NCBI RefSeq assembly: GCF_001422925.1
Contig: NZ_LMNI01000011.1
Coordinates: 568,515 to 632,514, forward strand
Length of the DNA: 64,000 nucleotides
Origin: Microbacterium sp. Leaf288
GTDB taxonomy: Bacteria > Actinomycetota > Actinomycetes > Actinomycetales > Microbacteriaceae
Reading direction: 5' to 3'
The stretch's first letter is position 1. Every line of letters starts with the position of its first letter. Below, piece by piece: positions 33,348-41,234 of this stretch. The notes under the pieces are model-generated. The model was given only the letters and a program-made list of their open reading frames with translations, did not search any database and was not told the origin of the DNA. The position numbers and the translations under genes were made by a program.

Positions 33348-34574
33348 ATGACCCCGGTGCTCGTGATCAACAGCGGCTCGTCGTCGTTCAAGTACCAGCT
33401 CCTCGACATGGACTCCGAGCGCACGCTCGCCTCCGGACTCGTCGAGCGCATCGGCGACCCGATGGGCGTCGCCCGCCACACCGTGTACGCGACACCCACG
33501 GACGGACCTTCGGCGGCCTTCCTCGACGCCACGCGCACGCGGGAGCTCCCGATCCCCGACCACACCGCCGGGTTCGCGGTCATGCTCGAGGCTTTCGCGT
33601 CGGACGGCCCGTCGCTCGCCGAGACGCCGCCCGTGGCCGTGGGACACCGCGTCGTGCACGGCGGCGCGCGCTTCTTCGAGCCGACGCTGATCACGCCGCT
33701 CGTCGAGATCAACATCGACGAACTGTCGGTGCTCGCGCCTCTGCACAACCCCGCGAACCTGGCCGGAATCGTCGCCGCCCGCGCGGCCTTCCCCGACGTG
33801 CCGCACGTTGCCGTCTTCGACACCGCCTTCCACCAGACCCTGGCGCCCGCGGCCTACACCTACGCGATCGACGCCGAGGTCGCGGCATCCCATCGCATCC
33901 GCCGCTACGGATTCCACGGCACGTCGCACAAGTTCGTCAGCGAAGCGGCGGCGGCGTTCGTCGGGCGCCCGCTGGCCGAACTCACGCAGATCGTGTTCCA
34001 CCTCGGCAACGGCGCGTCGGTCACCGCGATCGACGGCGGCCGCTCGGTCGACACCTCGATGGGGTTCACCCCGCTCGAGGGGCTCGTCATGGGCACGCGC
34101 TCGGGCGACCTCGACCCGGCCGTGCTGTTCCAGCTCGAACGGCGGGCGGGTATGACCGTCGACGACCTCGACGAGCTGCTCAACAAGCGCAGCGGTCTGC
34201 TCGGGCTCGCGGGCTCCAACGACCTGCGCGACATCCGCGCGGCCATCGAACGAGGAGAGGAACGCGCGATCCTGGCGTTCGAGGTCTACGTGCACCGGCT
34301 GCGCGCCTACGCCGGTGCCTACCTCGCGCAGCTCGGCGGCGCCGACGTCATCTCGTTCACCGCGGGAGTGGGCGAGAACGCCCCGCACGTGCGCGCCGGT
34401 GCCCTCGAGACCCTCGGTTTCGCGGGCGTCGAGATCGATCCCGAGCGCAACGACAGCCGTGAGCGCGGCATCCGGATCATCTCGACGGATGCCTCGGCCG
34501 TGACCGTCCTCGTCGTCCCGACCGACGAGGAGCTCGAGATCGCGCGCCAGACCCTGAGTGTCGCCCGCACGTAA
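33348..34574 (+). CDS. ackA: Acetate kinase
   Basis: 408-residue acetokinase converting acetyl phosphate and ADP to acetate and ATP. VLVINSGSSSFKYQLLD at the N-terminus is the ASKHA phosphate loop. GHRVVHGGARFFEP and RRYGFHGTSHKFVSEAA hold substrate residues, and HLGNGASVTAIDGGRSVDTS with TAGVGENAPHVR bind the nucleotide. The ATG follows the pta stop after 4 bp. Length and motifs are standard. Confidence 0.95.
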   Translation: MTPVLVINSGSSSFKYQLLDMDSERTLASGLVERIGDPMGVARHTVYATPTDGPSAAFLDATRTRELPIPDHTAGFAVMLEAFASDGPSLAETPPVAVGHRVVHGGARFFEPTLITPLVEINIDELSVLAPLHNPANLAGIVAARAAFPDVPHVAVFDTAFHQTLAPAAYTYAIDAEVAASHRIRRYGFHGTSHKFVSEAAAAFVGRPLAELTQIVFHLGNGASVTAIDGGRSVDTSMGFTPLEGLVMGTRSGDLDPAVLFQLERRAGMTVDDLDELLNKRSGLLGLAGSNDLRDIRAAIERGEERAILAFEVYVHRLRAYAGAYLAQLGGADVISFTAGVGENAPHVRAGALETLGFAGVEIDPERNDSRERGIRIISTDASAVTVLVVPTDEELEIARQTLSVART

Positions 34575-34668
34575 CCGTCACGGGGTGCGACCCGACACCC
34601 GCCCGCATTACGCTGGCTGGACGGCGCGATGCAGTGCCGAAGCACCCGCACCCGCTCTCGGAGGTTCT

Positions 34669-35400
34669 GTGGCTGACGACGCCCTGCCCGATCTGACCGC
34701 CTACGACGCCGTGCTGTTCGATCTGGACGGCGTCCTCACGCCCACAGCCGAAGTGCACATGCATGCGTGGCAGACGATGTTCGAGGAGCTCTTCGCGGCG
34801 TGGGACATCACCCCGCCGTACACCGAGCGCGACTACTTCGACCACCTCGACGGCAAGAAGCGCTACGACGGCGTCGCGAGCCTGCTGCGCTCGCGCGATG
34901 TCGAGGTGCCGTGGGGCCACCCGTCCGACGCGGTGACCGCCGACACGGTGTGCGGCATCGGCAACCGCAAGAACGCCGTCTTCGAGCGCGTCCTCCGCGC
35001 CGAGGGGATCGCCCCGTACCCGGGGTCGATGCGCCTCCTCGACGTGCTCGCGGAAGCGGGCACGCCCGTCGCCGTGGTGTCGAGCTCCAAGAACGCGGAG
35101 GAGGTGCTGGCGGCAGCCGGCATCCGTGATCGCTTCACCGTCGTGATGGACGGCGTCATCGCCGAACGCGACCACCTCGCCTCCAAGCCCGCACCGGACG
35201 TGTTCGTCGAAGCGGCACGGATGCTGGAGGTCGAGCCTGCGCGGAGCGCCGCGGTCGAAGACGCCATCAGCGGCGTGCGCTCCGCTGCCGCCGGCGGCTT
35301 CGGGCTTGTGGTGGGTGTCGACCGGGGCGTCGGCGTGCAGGACCTCGTCGACGCCGGTGCGCACGTCGTGGTGAAGGATCTGGAGGAGTTCGCACGATGA
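34669..35400 (+). CDS. HAD-family beta-phosphoglucomutase
   Basis: 243-residue HAD phosphatase/mutase. The nucleophile motif is VLFDLDGVLTPTAEVH, the cap region contains YFDHLDGKKRYDGV, motif II is VAVVSSSKNAEEVL, and motifs III/IV are SKPAPDVFVEAA and AAVEDAISGVRSA. These are the signs of beta-phosphoglucomutase rather than a simple phosphatase. The GTG at 34669 has GGAGG 5 nt before it. The end overlaps the GH65 gene (ATGA). The partner releases beta-glucose 1-phosphate and this enzyme turns it into glucose 6-phosphate. Confidence 0.85.
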   Translation: MADDALPDLTAYDAVLFDLDGVLTPTAEVHMHAWQTMFEELFAAWDITPPYTERDYFDHLDGKKRYDGVASLLRSRDVEVPWGHPSDAVTADTVCGIGNRKNAVFERVLRAEGIAPYPGSMRLLDVLAEAGTPVAVVSSSKNAEEVLAAAGIRDRFTVVMDGVIAERDHLASKPAPDVFVEAARMLEVEPARSAAVEDAISGVRSAAAGGFGLVVGVDRGVGVQDLVDAGAHVVVKDLEEFAR

Positions 35401-37922
35401 TCGATCGCGATCGGTTCCCCGTCGACCCGTGGCGTCTGGTCGAGACGTCGTTCGAGCTCGACGACGCCGGCGTCACCGAGACGCTGTTCGCCGTGGGCAA
35501 CGGATACCTGGGCCTGCGCGGCAATCAGCCCGAGGGGCGTCACGCGCACGAGCACGGCACGTTCATCAACGGGTTCCACGAGACGTTCCCGATCCGTCAC
35601 GCCGAGCAGGCCTATGGATTCGCCGAGGTCGGTCAGACGATCATCAACGCCCCTGACGCGAAGGTCATGCGCGTCTACGTCGACGACGAGCCGCTGTCGC
35701 TCGATGTCGCCGACGTGCGCGAGTACGAGCGGACTCTCGACATGCGCGACGGCGTGCAGCGCCGGCACATCCTGTGGGTCACGCCGTCGGGCAAGGAAGT
35801 GCGGATCGACTACGAGCGGCTGGTGTCGTTCGAGGAGAAGCACCTCGCGGTCATGACGGTGGACGTCACCGTGCTGAACGCCGACGCGCCGGTCACCGTG
35901 AGCTGCCAGATCCTCAACCGGCAGGACGGCGAGGACGTCTACGGCGGCACGCCGCTGGCGCCGCGCAAGGCCGGGTTCGACCCGCGCAAGACCGAGAAGC
36001 TCGAGGAGCGCGTCCTGCAGCCGCAGGAGTACTGGCAGGACAAGCTGCGCTCCGCCCTGTCGTACCGCGTCACGGACTCGGGCATGACGATCGCCGTCGT
36101 CGCCGACCATCTGGTCGAGACGGCGAACGAGTACACCTCGCGCACGCTCATCGAGCCCGACATCGCGAAGAACGTGTTCCGCGTGAACGCGAAGGCCGCA
36201 GTGCCGATCCGCGTCACGAAGCTCGTGAGCTACCACACCTCCCGCGGCGTGCCCGCGCGCGAGCTCGTCGACCGCTGCCGCCGCACCCTCGACCGCGCCC
36301 TCGGCCAGAGCGTCGACGCGATCCGCGCGCAGCAGCGCGAGTGGCTCGACGCGTTCTGGGAGCGCTCGGACGTGCGCATCGGCGGCCACGACGACCTGCA
36401 GCAGGCGACCCGCTGGTGCCTGTTCCAGCTCGCGCAGGCCTCGGCGCGCGCCGACGGACAGGGCGTTCCGGCGAAGGGCATGACGGGCTCGGGGTACTCC
36501 GGACACTACTTCTGGGACACCGAGATCTACGTGCTCCCGTTCCTCGCGTACACGACGCCGCTGTGGGCCCGCAACGCGCTGCGCATGCGGTACCTGATGC
36601 TGCCCGCCGCGCGTAAGCGCGCGTTCCAGCTCAACGAGGCCGGCGCGCTCTTCCCGTGGCGCACGATCAACGGCGAGGAGGCTTCCGCCTACTACGCCGC
36701 CGGCACCGCGCAGTACCACATCAACGCCGACGTCAGCTTCGCGCTCGCGAAGTACGTGCGGGCGACCGGCGACAACGACTTCCTCTTCCGCGAGGGCGTC
36801 GACATCGCCGTCGAGACGGCGCGGCTGTGGGCGACCCTCGGCTTCTGGCGTTCGAACGACGGCGTGGTCGACGGCGAGGGCGACACGTTCCACATCCACG
36901 GCGTCACCGGGCCCGACGAGTACACCACCGTCGTCAACGACAACCTCTTCACGAACGTCATGGCGCGGTTCAACCTCCGCTTCGCCGCCCGCACCATCCG
37001 CGAGATGGCGGAGGCCGACGGCGAGGTCTACCGTCAGATGGTCGACCGCCTCGCCCTCGAGCCCGGTGAGCCCGAGGCGTGGGAGCGGGCCGCCGAAGCC
37101 ATGCACATCCCGTTCAGCCCGAGCCTCGGCATCCATCCGCAGGATCATGTGTTCCTCGAGCGCGAGATCTGGGACCTCGAGAACACCCCGCCCGACAAGC
37201 GGCCCCTGCTGCTGCACTTCCACCCGCTGGTGATCTACCGGTACCAGGTGCTCAAGCAGGCCGACGTCGTGCTCGCGCTGTTCCTGCAGGGCAACCACTT
37301 CTCCGACGAGGACAAACTCGCCGACTTCGAGTACTACGACCCGCTGACCACGGGCGACTCGACGCTGTCGGCGGTCGTGCAGGCGATCCTCGCCGCGGAG
37401 GTCGGCTACCAGGACCTCGCGCTCGAGTACTTCCGGCAGTCGATCTTCGTCGACCTCGGCGACCTGCACCACAACGCCGCGGACGGCGTTCACGTGGCCT
37501 CGGCCGGTGGCGTGTGGACCGCACTCGTCGCAGGATTCGGCGGCATGCGCGACCACTTCGGTGAGCTGTCGTTCAATCCGCGGCTTCCCGTCTCGTGGCC
37601 GTCGCTCGAGTTCGTCCTGCACTGGCACGGCACGCGGCTGGTCGTCACGGTCACCCGTGAGGAGCTGCGTGTGCGCGCCACGGAGGGCGACCCCGTCGGC
37701 TTCAGCGTGCGAGGCGTGGGCTACGTGGTCGGTGCGGGCGAAGAGGTGGTGGCACCGCTCGACGGGCAGGGCCCGGTGATCCCGGGGCGTCCGTCGCTGC
37801 GCGAGCTCGGCGACGCGCGCCGCGAGGACGGTTCGCTGCTGTCCGCGTCGGTGCCCACCGTCACCTCGACGATCCCGATCATCGTCGGCGCCGCCGACGT
37901 CGAGCACGGCGCCGACGTCTAG
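35397..37922 (+). CDS. Glycoside hydrolase family 65 disaccharide phosphorylase
   Basis: 841-residue GH65 enzyme that splits an alpha-glucoside such as maltose, trehalose or kojibiose with phosphate. The N-terminal beta-sandwich starts ETLFAVGNGYLGLRGNQPEG. The (alpha/alpha)6 barrel holds GYSGHYFWDTEIYVLPFLAY and the general acid in ITHIHGVTGPDEYTTVVNDN-like sequence (GPDEY around residue 505). The phosphate site is in the region QADVVLALFLQGNHFS, and the C-terminal barrel cap contains HHNAADGVHVASAGGVWTAL. Coupled to the beta-phosphoglucomutase gene. The substrate among alpha-disaccharides cannot be told from sequence alone. Confidence 0.9.
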   Translation: MIDRDRFPVDPWRLVETSFELDDAGVTETLFAVGNGYLGLRGNQPEGRHAHEHGTFINGFHETFPIRHAEQAYGFAEVGQTIINAPDAKVMRVYVDDEPLSLDVADVREYERTLDMRDGVQRRHILWVTPSGKEVRIDYERLVSFEEKHLAVMTVDVTVLNADAPVTVSCQILNRQDGEDVYGGTPLAPRKAGFDPRKTEKLEERVLQPQEYWQDKLRSALSYRVTDSGMTIAVVADHLVETANEYTSRTLIEPDIAKNVFRVNAKAAVPIRVTKLVSYHTSRGVPARELVDRCRRTLDRALGQSVDAIRAQQREWLDAFWERSDVRIGGHDDLQQATRWCLFQLAQASARADGQGVPAKGMTGSGYSGHYFWDTEIYVLPFLAYTTPLWARNALRMRYLMLPAARKRAFQLNEAGALFPWRTINGEEASAYYAAGTAQYHINADVSFALAKYVRATGDNDFLFREGVDIAVETARLWATLGFWRSNDGVVDGEGDTFHIHGVTGPDEYTTVVNDNLFTNVMARFNLRFAARTIREMAEADGEVYRQMVDRLALEPGEPEAWERAAEAMHIPFSPSLGIHPQDHVFLEREIWDLENTPPDKRPLLLHFHPLVIYRYQVLKQADVVLALFLQGNHFSDEDKLADFEYYDPLTTGDSTLSAVVQAILAAEVGYQDLALEYFRQSIFVDLGDLHHNAADGVHVASAGGVWTALVAGFGGMRDHFGELSFNPRLPVSWPSLEFVLHWHGTRLVVTVTREELRVRATEGDPVGFSVRGVGYVVGAGEEVVAPLDGQGPVIPGRPSLRELGDARREDGSLLSASVPTVTSTIPIIVGAADVEHGADV

Positions 37923-37932
37923 CCCTGCTCCG

Positions 37933-38001
37933 GATCAGGAGATCCGGCGAGGACAGCACCGACTCTGCGGAATCGTCCTGTCGCCGCCGGATCTCCTGAT
38001 C
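37933..38001. repeat. Imperfect long inverted repeat between convergent genes
   Basis: GATCAGGAGATCCGGCG (37933-37949) is exactly complementary to 37985-38001; after two mismatches GACAG (37952-37956) also pairs with 37978-37982, giving a ~25-bp stem. It may act as a two-way terminator for the GH65 and thi transcripts. Its size and imperfect inner pairing suggest a REP-like or MITE-like element. Confidence 0.6.
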
Positions 38002-38032
38002 TCGACCACACCCTCGACGCCCTGGCCTCAAC

Positions 38033-39508
38033 TCACGCCCGGGCGAAGAACTCCCGCTCGTGCTCCATCGAGCGCGCGAAAGCCGCGTCCATGCGCGCCC
38101 GTTCGATCGGGCCGGCCTCGAGCGCCGCCGCATCGGCGATCTCGGTCGCCCGCGCCGTCGCCGCGGTGAAGGCGGGGTCGCCGTACATCGCGAGCCAGTC
38201 GTCGTACGGGTGCTCGTCGTGTCGCCGGGTGGCGAGACGGATGCCGAGATCGGTGTAGAGCCAGAAGCAGGGGAGCAGCGCCGCGACCAGCTCGGCGTAC
38301 GAGCGGGCCGACGCGTGGAGGTGGTTCGTGTACGCGAGGGTCTGCGGCGCCGGGGCTGCGACGGTCGCGCCGAGGTGGGACTCGTGCAGCCGCCGCTCCT
38401 CGACGATGGCGGATTCGGCTGACCGCGCCCAGAACGTCTGCTCCTCCGGGGTGGGTGCGAGCGCGCTCGCCTTCGCCAGCACGCGGGAGTACTCGCCGAG
38501 GTAGATCGCGTCCTGCGCGAGGTACCGCAGGAACGCCTCGCGCGGCAGCGTGCCCTCGCCGAGCCCGCGCACGAACTCCAGTTCGTCGACGTCGGCGCGC
38601 ACGGCGGCCGCCTGCTCCCACGCCAGCGTCGACCACGATGCGGGGACCATGGATGCTGCGCCCCGCAGTTCGTGGAAGTGGTCGATCGGACCGTTGCCCT
38701 GGCCCACCCGCAGTGCGTCGGCGTGGGCGAGCGCGCCGGTCAGCCACGTCTTCGCGCGCCGAAGCGCCTCGGGCCAGGTCGCGCCGCCCGCGCGGAGCGT
38801 CGCCATCGCGGACGAGAGCGAGCAGCCGGTGCCGTGGGTGTGACGCGTCTCGACGCGTGCGCCGCCGACCTCGTGCACGGCGCCGTCGGCCGCCACGATC
38901 GCATCCGGGCAGTCGGCGCCGTCGAGGTGCCCGCCCTTCAGCAGCACCGTCGTGCCGGTGTCGCGGGCGAGGGTCTGCGCGTCGTCGACGGCCTGCGCCC
39001 ACGAGGTCGCGCGGGCGCGGCCGGTGAGAACCGCGAGCTCCGCGAGGTTCGGGGTCACGAGATCGACGTCGCGGGCGAGCTCACGGAGCGCCTCCTCGGC
39101 CGCGGGGTCGAGCAGCCGGTCGCCGCTCGTCGCCACCATCACCGGGTCGAGCACCACGATCGGCGGGCGCACGCGTCCGAGCCACCGCCGAACCGTGCCG
39201 ATGATCTCCGCCGACTGCAGCATGCCGATCTTGACCGCGTCGATCTCGACGTCGTCCGACACCGCATCCAGCTGCGCGGCGAGGAACGTCGTCGGCGGCA
39301 CGTGCACCTCGCGCACTCCGCGGGTGTTCTGTGCCACGAGCGCGGTGACGACAGCCATGCCGTAGCCGCCGAGCGCGCCGATCGACTTGAGGTCCGCCTG
39401 CACACCGGCGCCGCCGGTCGGGTCGGTGCCGGCGATGCTCAGCACCCGCGGGATCGCCACCGCGCGAACCGGCGTCGGTGCGGCAGCGGCAAGCGACGTG
39501 CCGGTCAC
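38033..39508 (-). CDS. ThiD-TenA fusion: HMP(-P) kinase joined to thiaminase II
   Basis: 491 residues in two enzymes. Residues ~15-275 are ThiD (VLSIAGTDPTGGAGVQADLK, VVLDPVMVATSGDRLL, TRHTHGTGCSLSSAMA), which phosphorylates hydroxymethylpyrimidine twice. Residues ~280-491 are TenA, which salvages aminopyrimidine from degraded thiamine: AFLRYLAQDAIYLGEYSRVL, and ELVAALLPCFWLYTDLG with the catalytic Cys. The GTG at 39508 overlaps the thiE stop (GTGA). Fusions of these two activities are known and link salvage to phosphorylation. It is the last gene of the thi operon. Confidence 0.9.
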   Translation of the reverse strand: MTGTSLAAAAPTPVRAVAIPRVLSIAGTDPTGGAGVQADLKSIGALGGYGMAVVTALVAQNTRGVREVHVPPTTFLAAQLDAVSDDVEIDAVKIGMLQSAEIIGTVRRWLGRVRPPIVVLDPVMVATSGDRLLDPAAEEALRELARDVDLVTPNLAELAVLTGRARATSWAQAVDDAQTLARDTGTTVLLKGGHLDGADCPDAIVAADGAVHEVGGARVETRHTHGTGCSLSSAMATLRAGGATWPEALRRAKTWLTGALAHADALRVGQGNGPIDHFHELRGAASMVPASWSTLAWEQAAAVRADVDELEFVRGLGEGTLPREAFLRYLAQDAIYLGEYSRVLAKASALAPTPEEQTFWARSAESAIVEERRLHESHLGATVAAPAPQTLAYTNHLHASARSYAELVAALLPCFWLYTDLGIRLATRRHDEHPYDDWLAMYGDPAFTAATARATEIADAAALEAGPIERARMDAAFARSMEHEREFFARA

Positions 39509-40179
39509 CGCGCGACCCCCTCGAGCGAGGGCGCATCGGCCGCGTCCCGCAGGGCACGGGCCGCCGCCGCCGGGTCGTCCGCGCCGCAGATCGCGGAAAC
39601 GACCGCGATGCCCGCGGCTCCGGCATCGCGGAGCGCCGCGACATCCGACTCGACGACTCCTCCGATCGCGACGCACGGCAGGTCGGTGCCCGCGGCGAAC
39701 GCGGCGAAGCCCTCGACGCCGAGCGCCGGCGGGTGGTCGGGCTTCGTCGACGTCGGCCGGATGACGCCGACGCCGAGGTAGTCGATCGTGCCGGAGCGGC
39801 GCAGATGTGCGGCGGCCCGGTGCTCCGCGGAGTTCGCGGTCCATCCGATCACGGCGTGCGCCCCGAGCAGCCGCCGTGCCGTCTCGGGCGGGAGGTCGCT
39901 CTGTCCCAGGTGGACGCCGTCGACGCGGGCACCGGCATCCCGAGCGGCGACGGCCACGTCGACGCGGTCGTTGACGAGGAGCAGGCAGCGGCGATCGATG
40001 ACGTCCGAGAGGGCTCGCGCCTGGCGCATGAGCTCACGAGCCGTCACCGACTTCGCCCGCAGCTGCACGACGTCGACCCCCGCGCCCGCCGCAGCGTCGA
40101 CCACGTCGAGCAGCCGGTCGAACGGCAGGCGGCCGTCGGTCACGAGGTGCAGCGCGAGGCGGGCGCCGAGCCCGCTCAT
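39505..40179 (-). CDS. thiE: Thiamine-phosphate synthase
   Basis: 224-residue ThiE barrel that joins HMP pyrophosphate to thiazole phosphate. Motifs: [62 protein letters not shown], and [20 protein letters not shown] with the phosphate-binding glycines. ATG overlaps the thiM stop (ATGA) and its stop overlaps the ThiD-TenA start, so three genes are tightly coupled. Confidence 0.95.
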   Translation of the reverse strand: MSGLGARLALHLVTDGRLPFDRLLDVVDAAAGAGVDVVQLRAKSVTARELMRQARALSDVIDRRCLLLVNDRVDVAVAARDAGARVDGVHLGQSDLPPETARRLLGAHAVIGWTANSAEHRAAAHLRRSGTIDYLGVGVIRPTSTKPDHPPALGVEGFAAFAAGTDLPCVAIGGVVESDVAALRDAGAAGIAVVSAICGADDPAAAARALRDAADAPSLEGVAR

Positions 40180-40994
40180 CGCATCGCCAGCATGTCGGCG
40201 ACGCGCGCGTCGAGCTCGGCCGGCGCCGCGGCCACGGCGTCGAGCGCGTCGAGGAACGCCACGGCGAACGTGCCCGGTCCCTCCGCGCGCGCGGCGGCCT
40301 GCTCCGACGCGGCCGCGTACAGGACGGATGCCGCCACCGCCGCTTCGAACGGAGCGCACACGCCGACGAGCGCGGCCATCACCGCGCCGAGCGAACAGCC
40401 GCCGCCGGTGACGCGCGTGAGCAGCGCATCCCCGCCATGGACGCGGACCACCCGCTCGCCGTCGGTCACGAGGTCGACCGGGCCCGAGACGGCCACCACG
40501 CCGCCGGTGCGCAGCGCGAGCGACCGCGCGGCGCCGGCCGCAGCATCCGTCCCGTCCGTCGCGTCGACGCCGCGACCGCCGCCGCCCTCGCCGGCCACGG
40601 CCAGGATCTCGGAGGCGTTGCCGCGGACGATGGCGGGACGGTGCTCGAGCAGTTCGGCGGCGAGAGCCGTGCGTACGGGCAGCACTCCCACCGCGACGGG
40701 GTCGAGCACCCACGGGGTTCCGGCGCGCACGGCCTCGCGGGCGGCGTCGCGCTGCTCGGCGGTGGGGGTGCCCAGGTTCACGAGCACGCCGTCGGCGACG
40801 CCGGCGAAGAGCCCGGCCTCGCCCGGGATGTCGCACATCGCGGGCGCGGCGCCCACCGCCAGGAGCGCGTTCGCGGTGTAGTTCGTCACCACCGCGTTGG
40901 TGATGCACTGCACCAGGGGCGAGGTCTCCCGCAGCGCCGTCAGCGCGGCGGCGGGGGAGAGGGCGGACAGGTGTGCTTCGGTGCGCGCGTTCAT
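40176..40994 (-). CDS. thiM: Hydroxyethylthiazole kinase
   Basis: 272-residue ThiM of the ribokinase-like fold. It phosphorylates hydroxyethylthiazole for salvage. Family segments: [62 protein letters not shown], and the active-site [16 protein letters not shown] with the catalytic Cys. First gene of the operon, beginning 3 nt after the TPP riboswitch end, so its ribosome site (AAGGGA) is inside the riboswitch's 3' strand. The operon makes thiamine only by salvage; thiC and thiG are not in the window. Confidence 0.95.
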   Translation of the reverse strand: MNARTEAHLSALSPAAALTALRETSPLVQCITNAVVTNYTANALLAVGAAPAMCDIPGEAGLFAGVADGVLVNLGTPTAEQRDAAREAVRAGTPWVLDPVAVGVLPVRTALAAELLEHRPAIVRGNASEILAVAGEGGGGRGVDATDGTDAAAGAARSLALRTGGVVAVSGPVDLVTDGERVVRVHGGDALLTRVTGGGCSLGAVMAALVGVCAPFEAAVAASVLYAAASEQAAARAEGPGTFAVAFLDALDAVAAAPAELDARVADMLAMR

Positions 40995-40996
40995 CG

Positions 40997-41073
40997 CGAC
41001 ATCCCTTCGCTCGCATGATCGAGATCAGGTTCGACGGGTGTGTTCTCAGCCCGCCGCGCGGGCACCCCGTGTC
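40997..41073 (-). promoter_or_regulatory. TPP riboswitch (THI element)
   Basis: Reading the minus strand: ACGGGGTGCCC, then GGGCTGAGAACACACCC (the CUGAGA core), GAACCTGATC, and finally GCGAGCGAAGGGATGTCG. These are the conserved parts of THI boxes. The last part holds the thiM ribosome site, so ligand binding should block translation start. A TAGATT -10 (41084-41089, minus strand) lies just upstream. Confidence 0.95.
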
Positions 41074-41222
41074 ACTGCCGAGCAATCTAGCAGGGCATCC
41101 CGACGGGTCATCGCCGTGTGTCCCCGGCGTGCACCGTGCGCGTCCGGTCCCGGTCGCCGGGCCCGTCGAGCTGCGGTCGCGATGCGATGCGCCGAGCCTG
41201 CCGCAGTGTCGGCCCCACACCG

Positions 41223-41228
41223 TAGGCT
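41223..41228 (+). promoter_or_regulatory. -10 box of leaderless dnaX transcript
   Basis: TAGGCT followed by 6 nt and the GTG start, the same arrangement as at pta. Confidence 0.6.
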
Positions 41229-41234
41229 GGGGGA

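Noticed and set aside
31253..33823. Uninterrupted 856-codon frame on the strand opposite pta
   Set aside because: It mirrors the codon pattern of pta; the translation is low-complexity (His, Arg, Asp, Gly, Val) and matches no family. The same holds for the 1014-codon frame opposite the GH65 gene.
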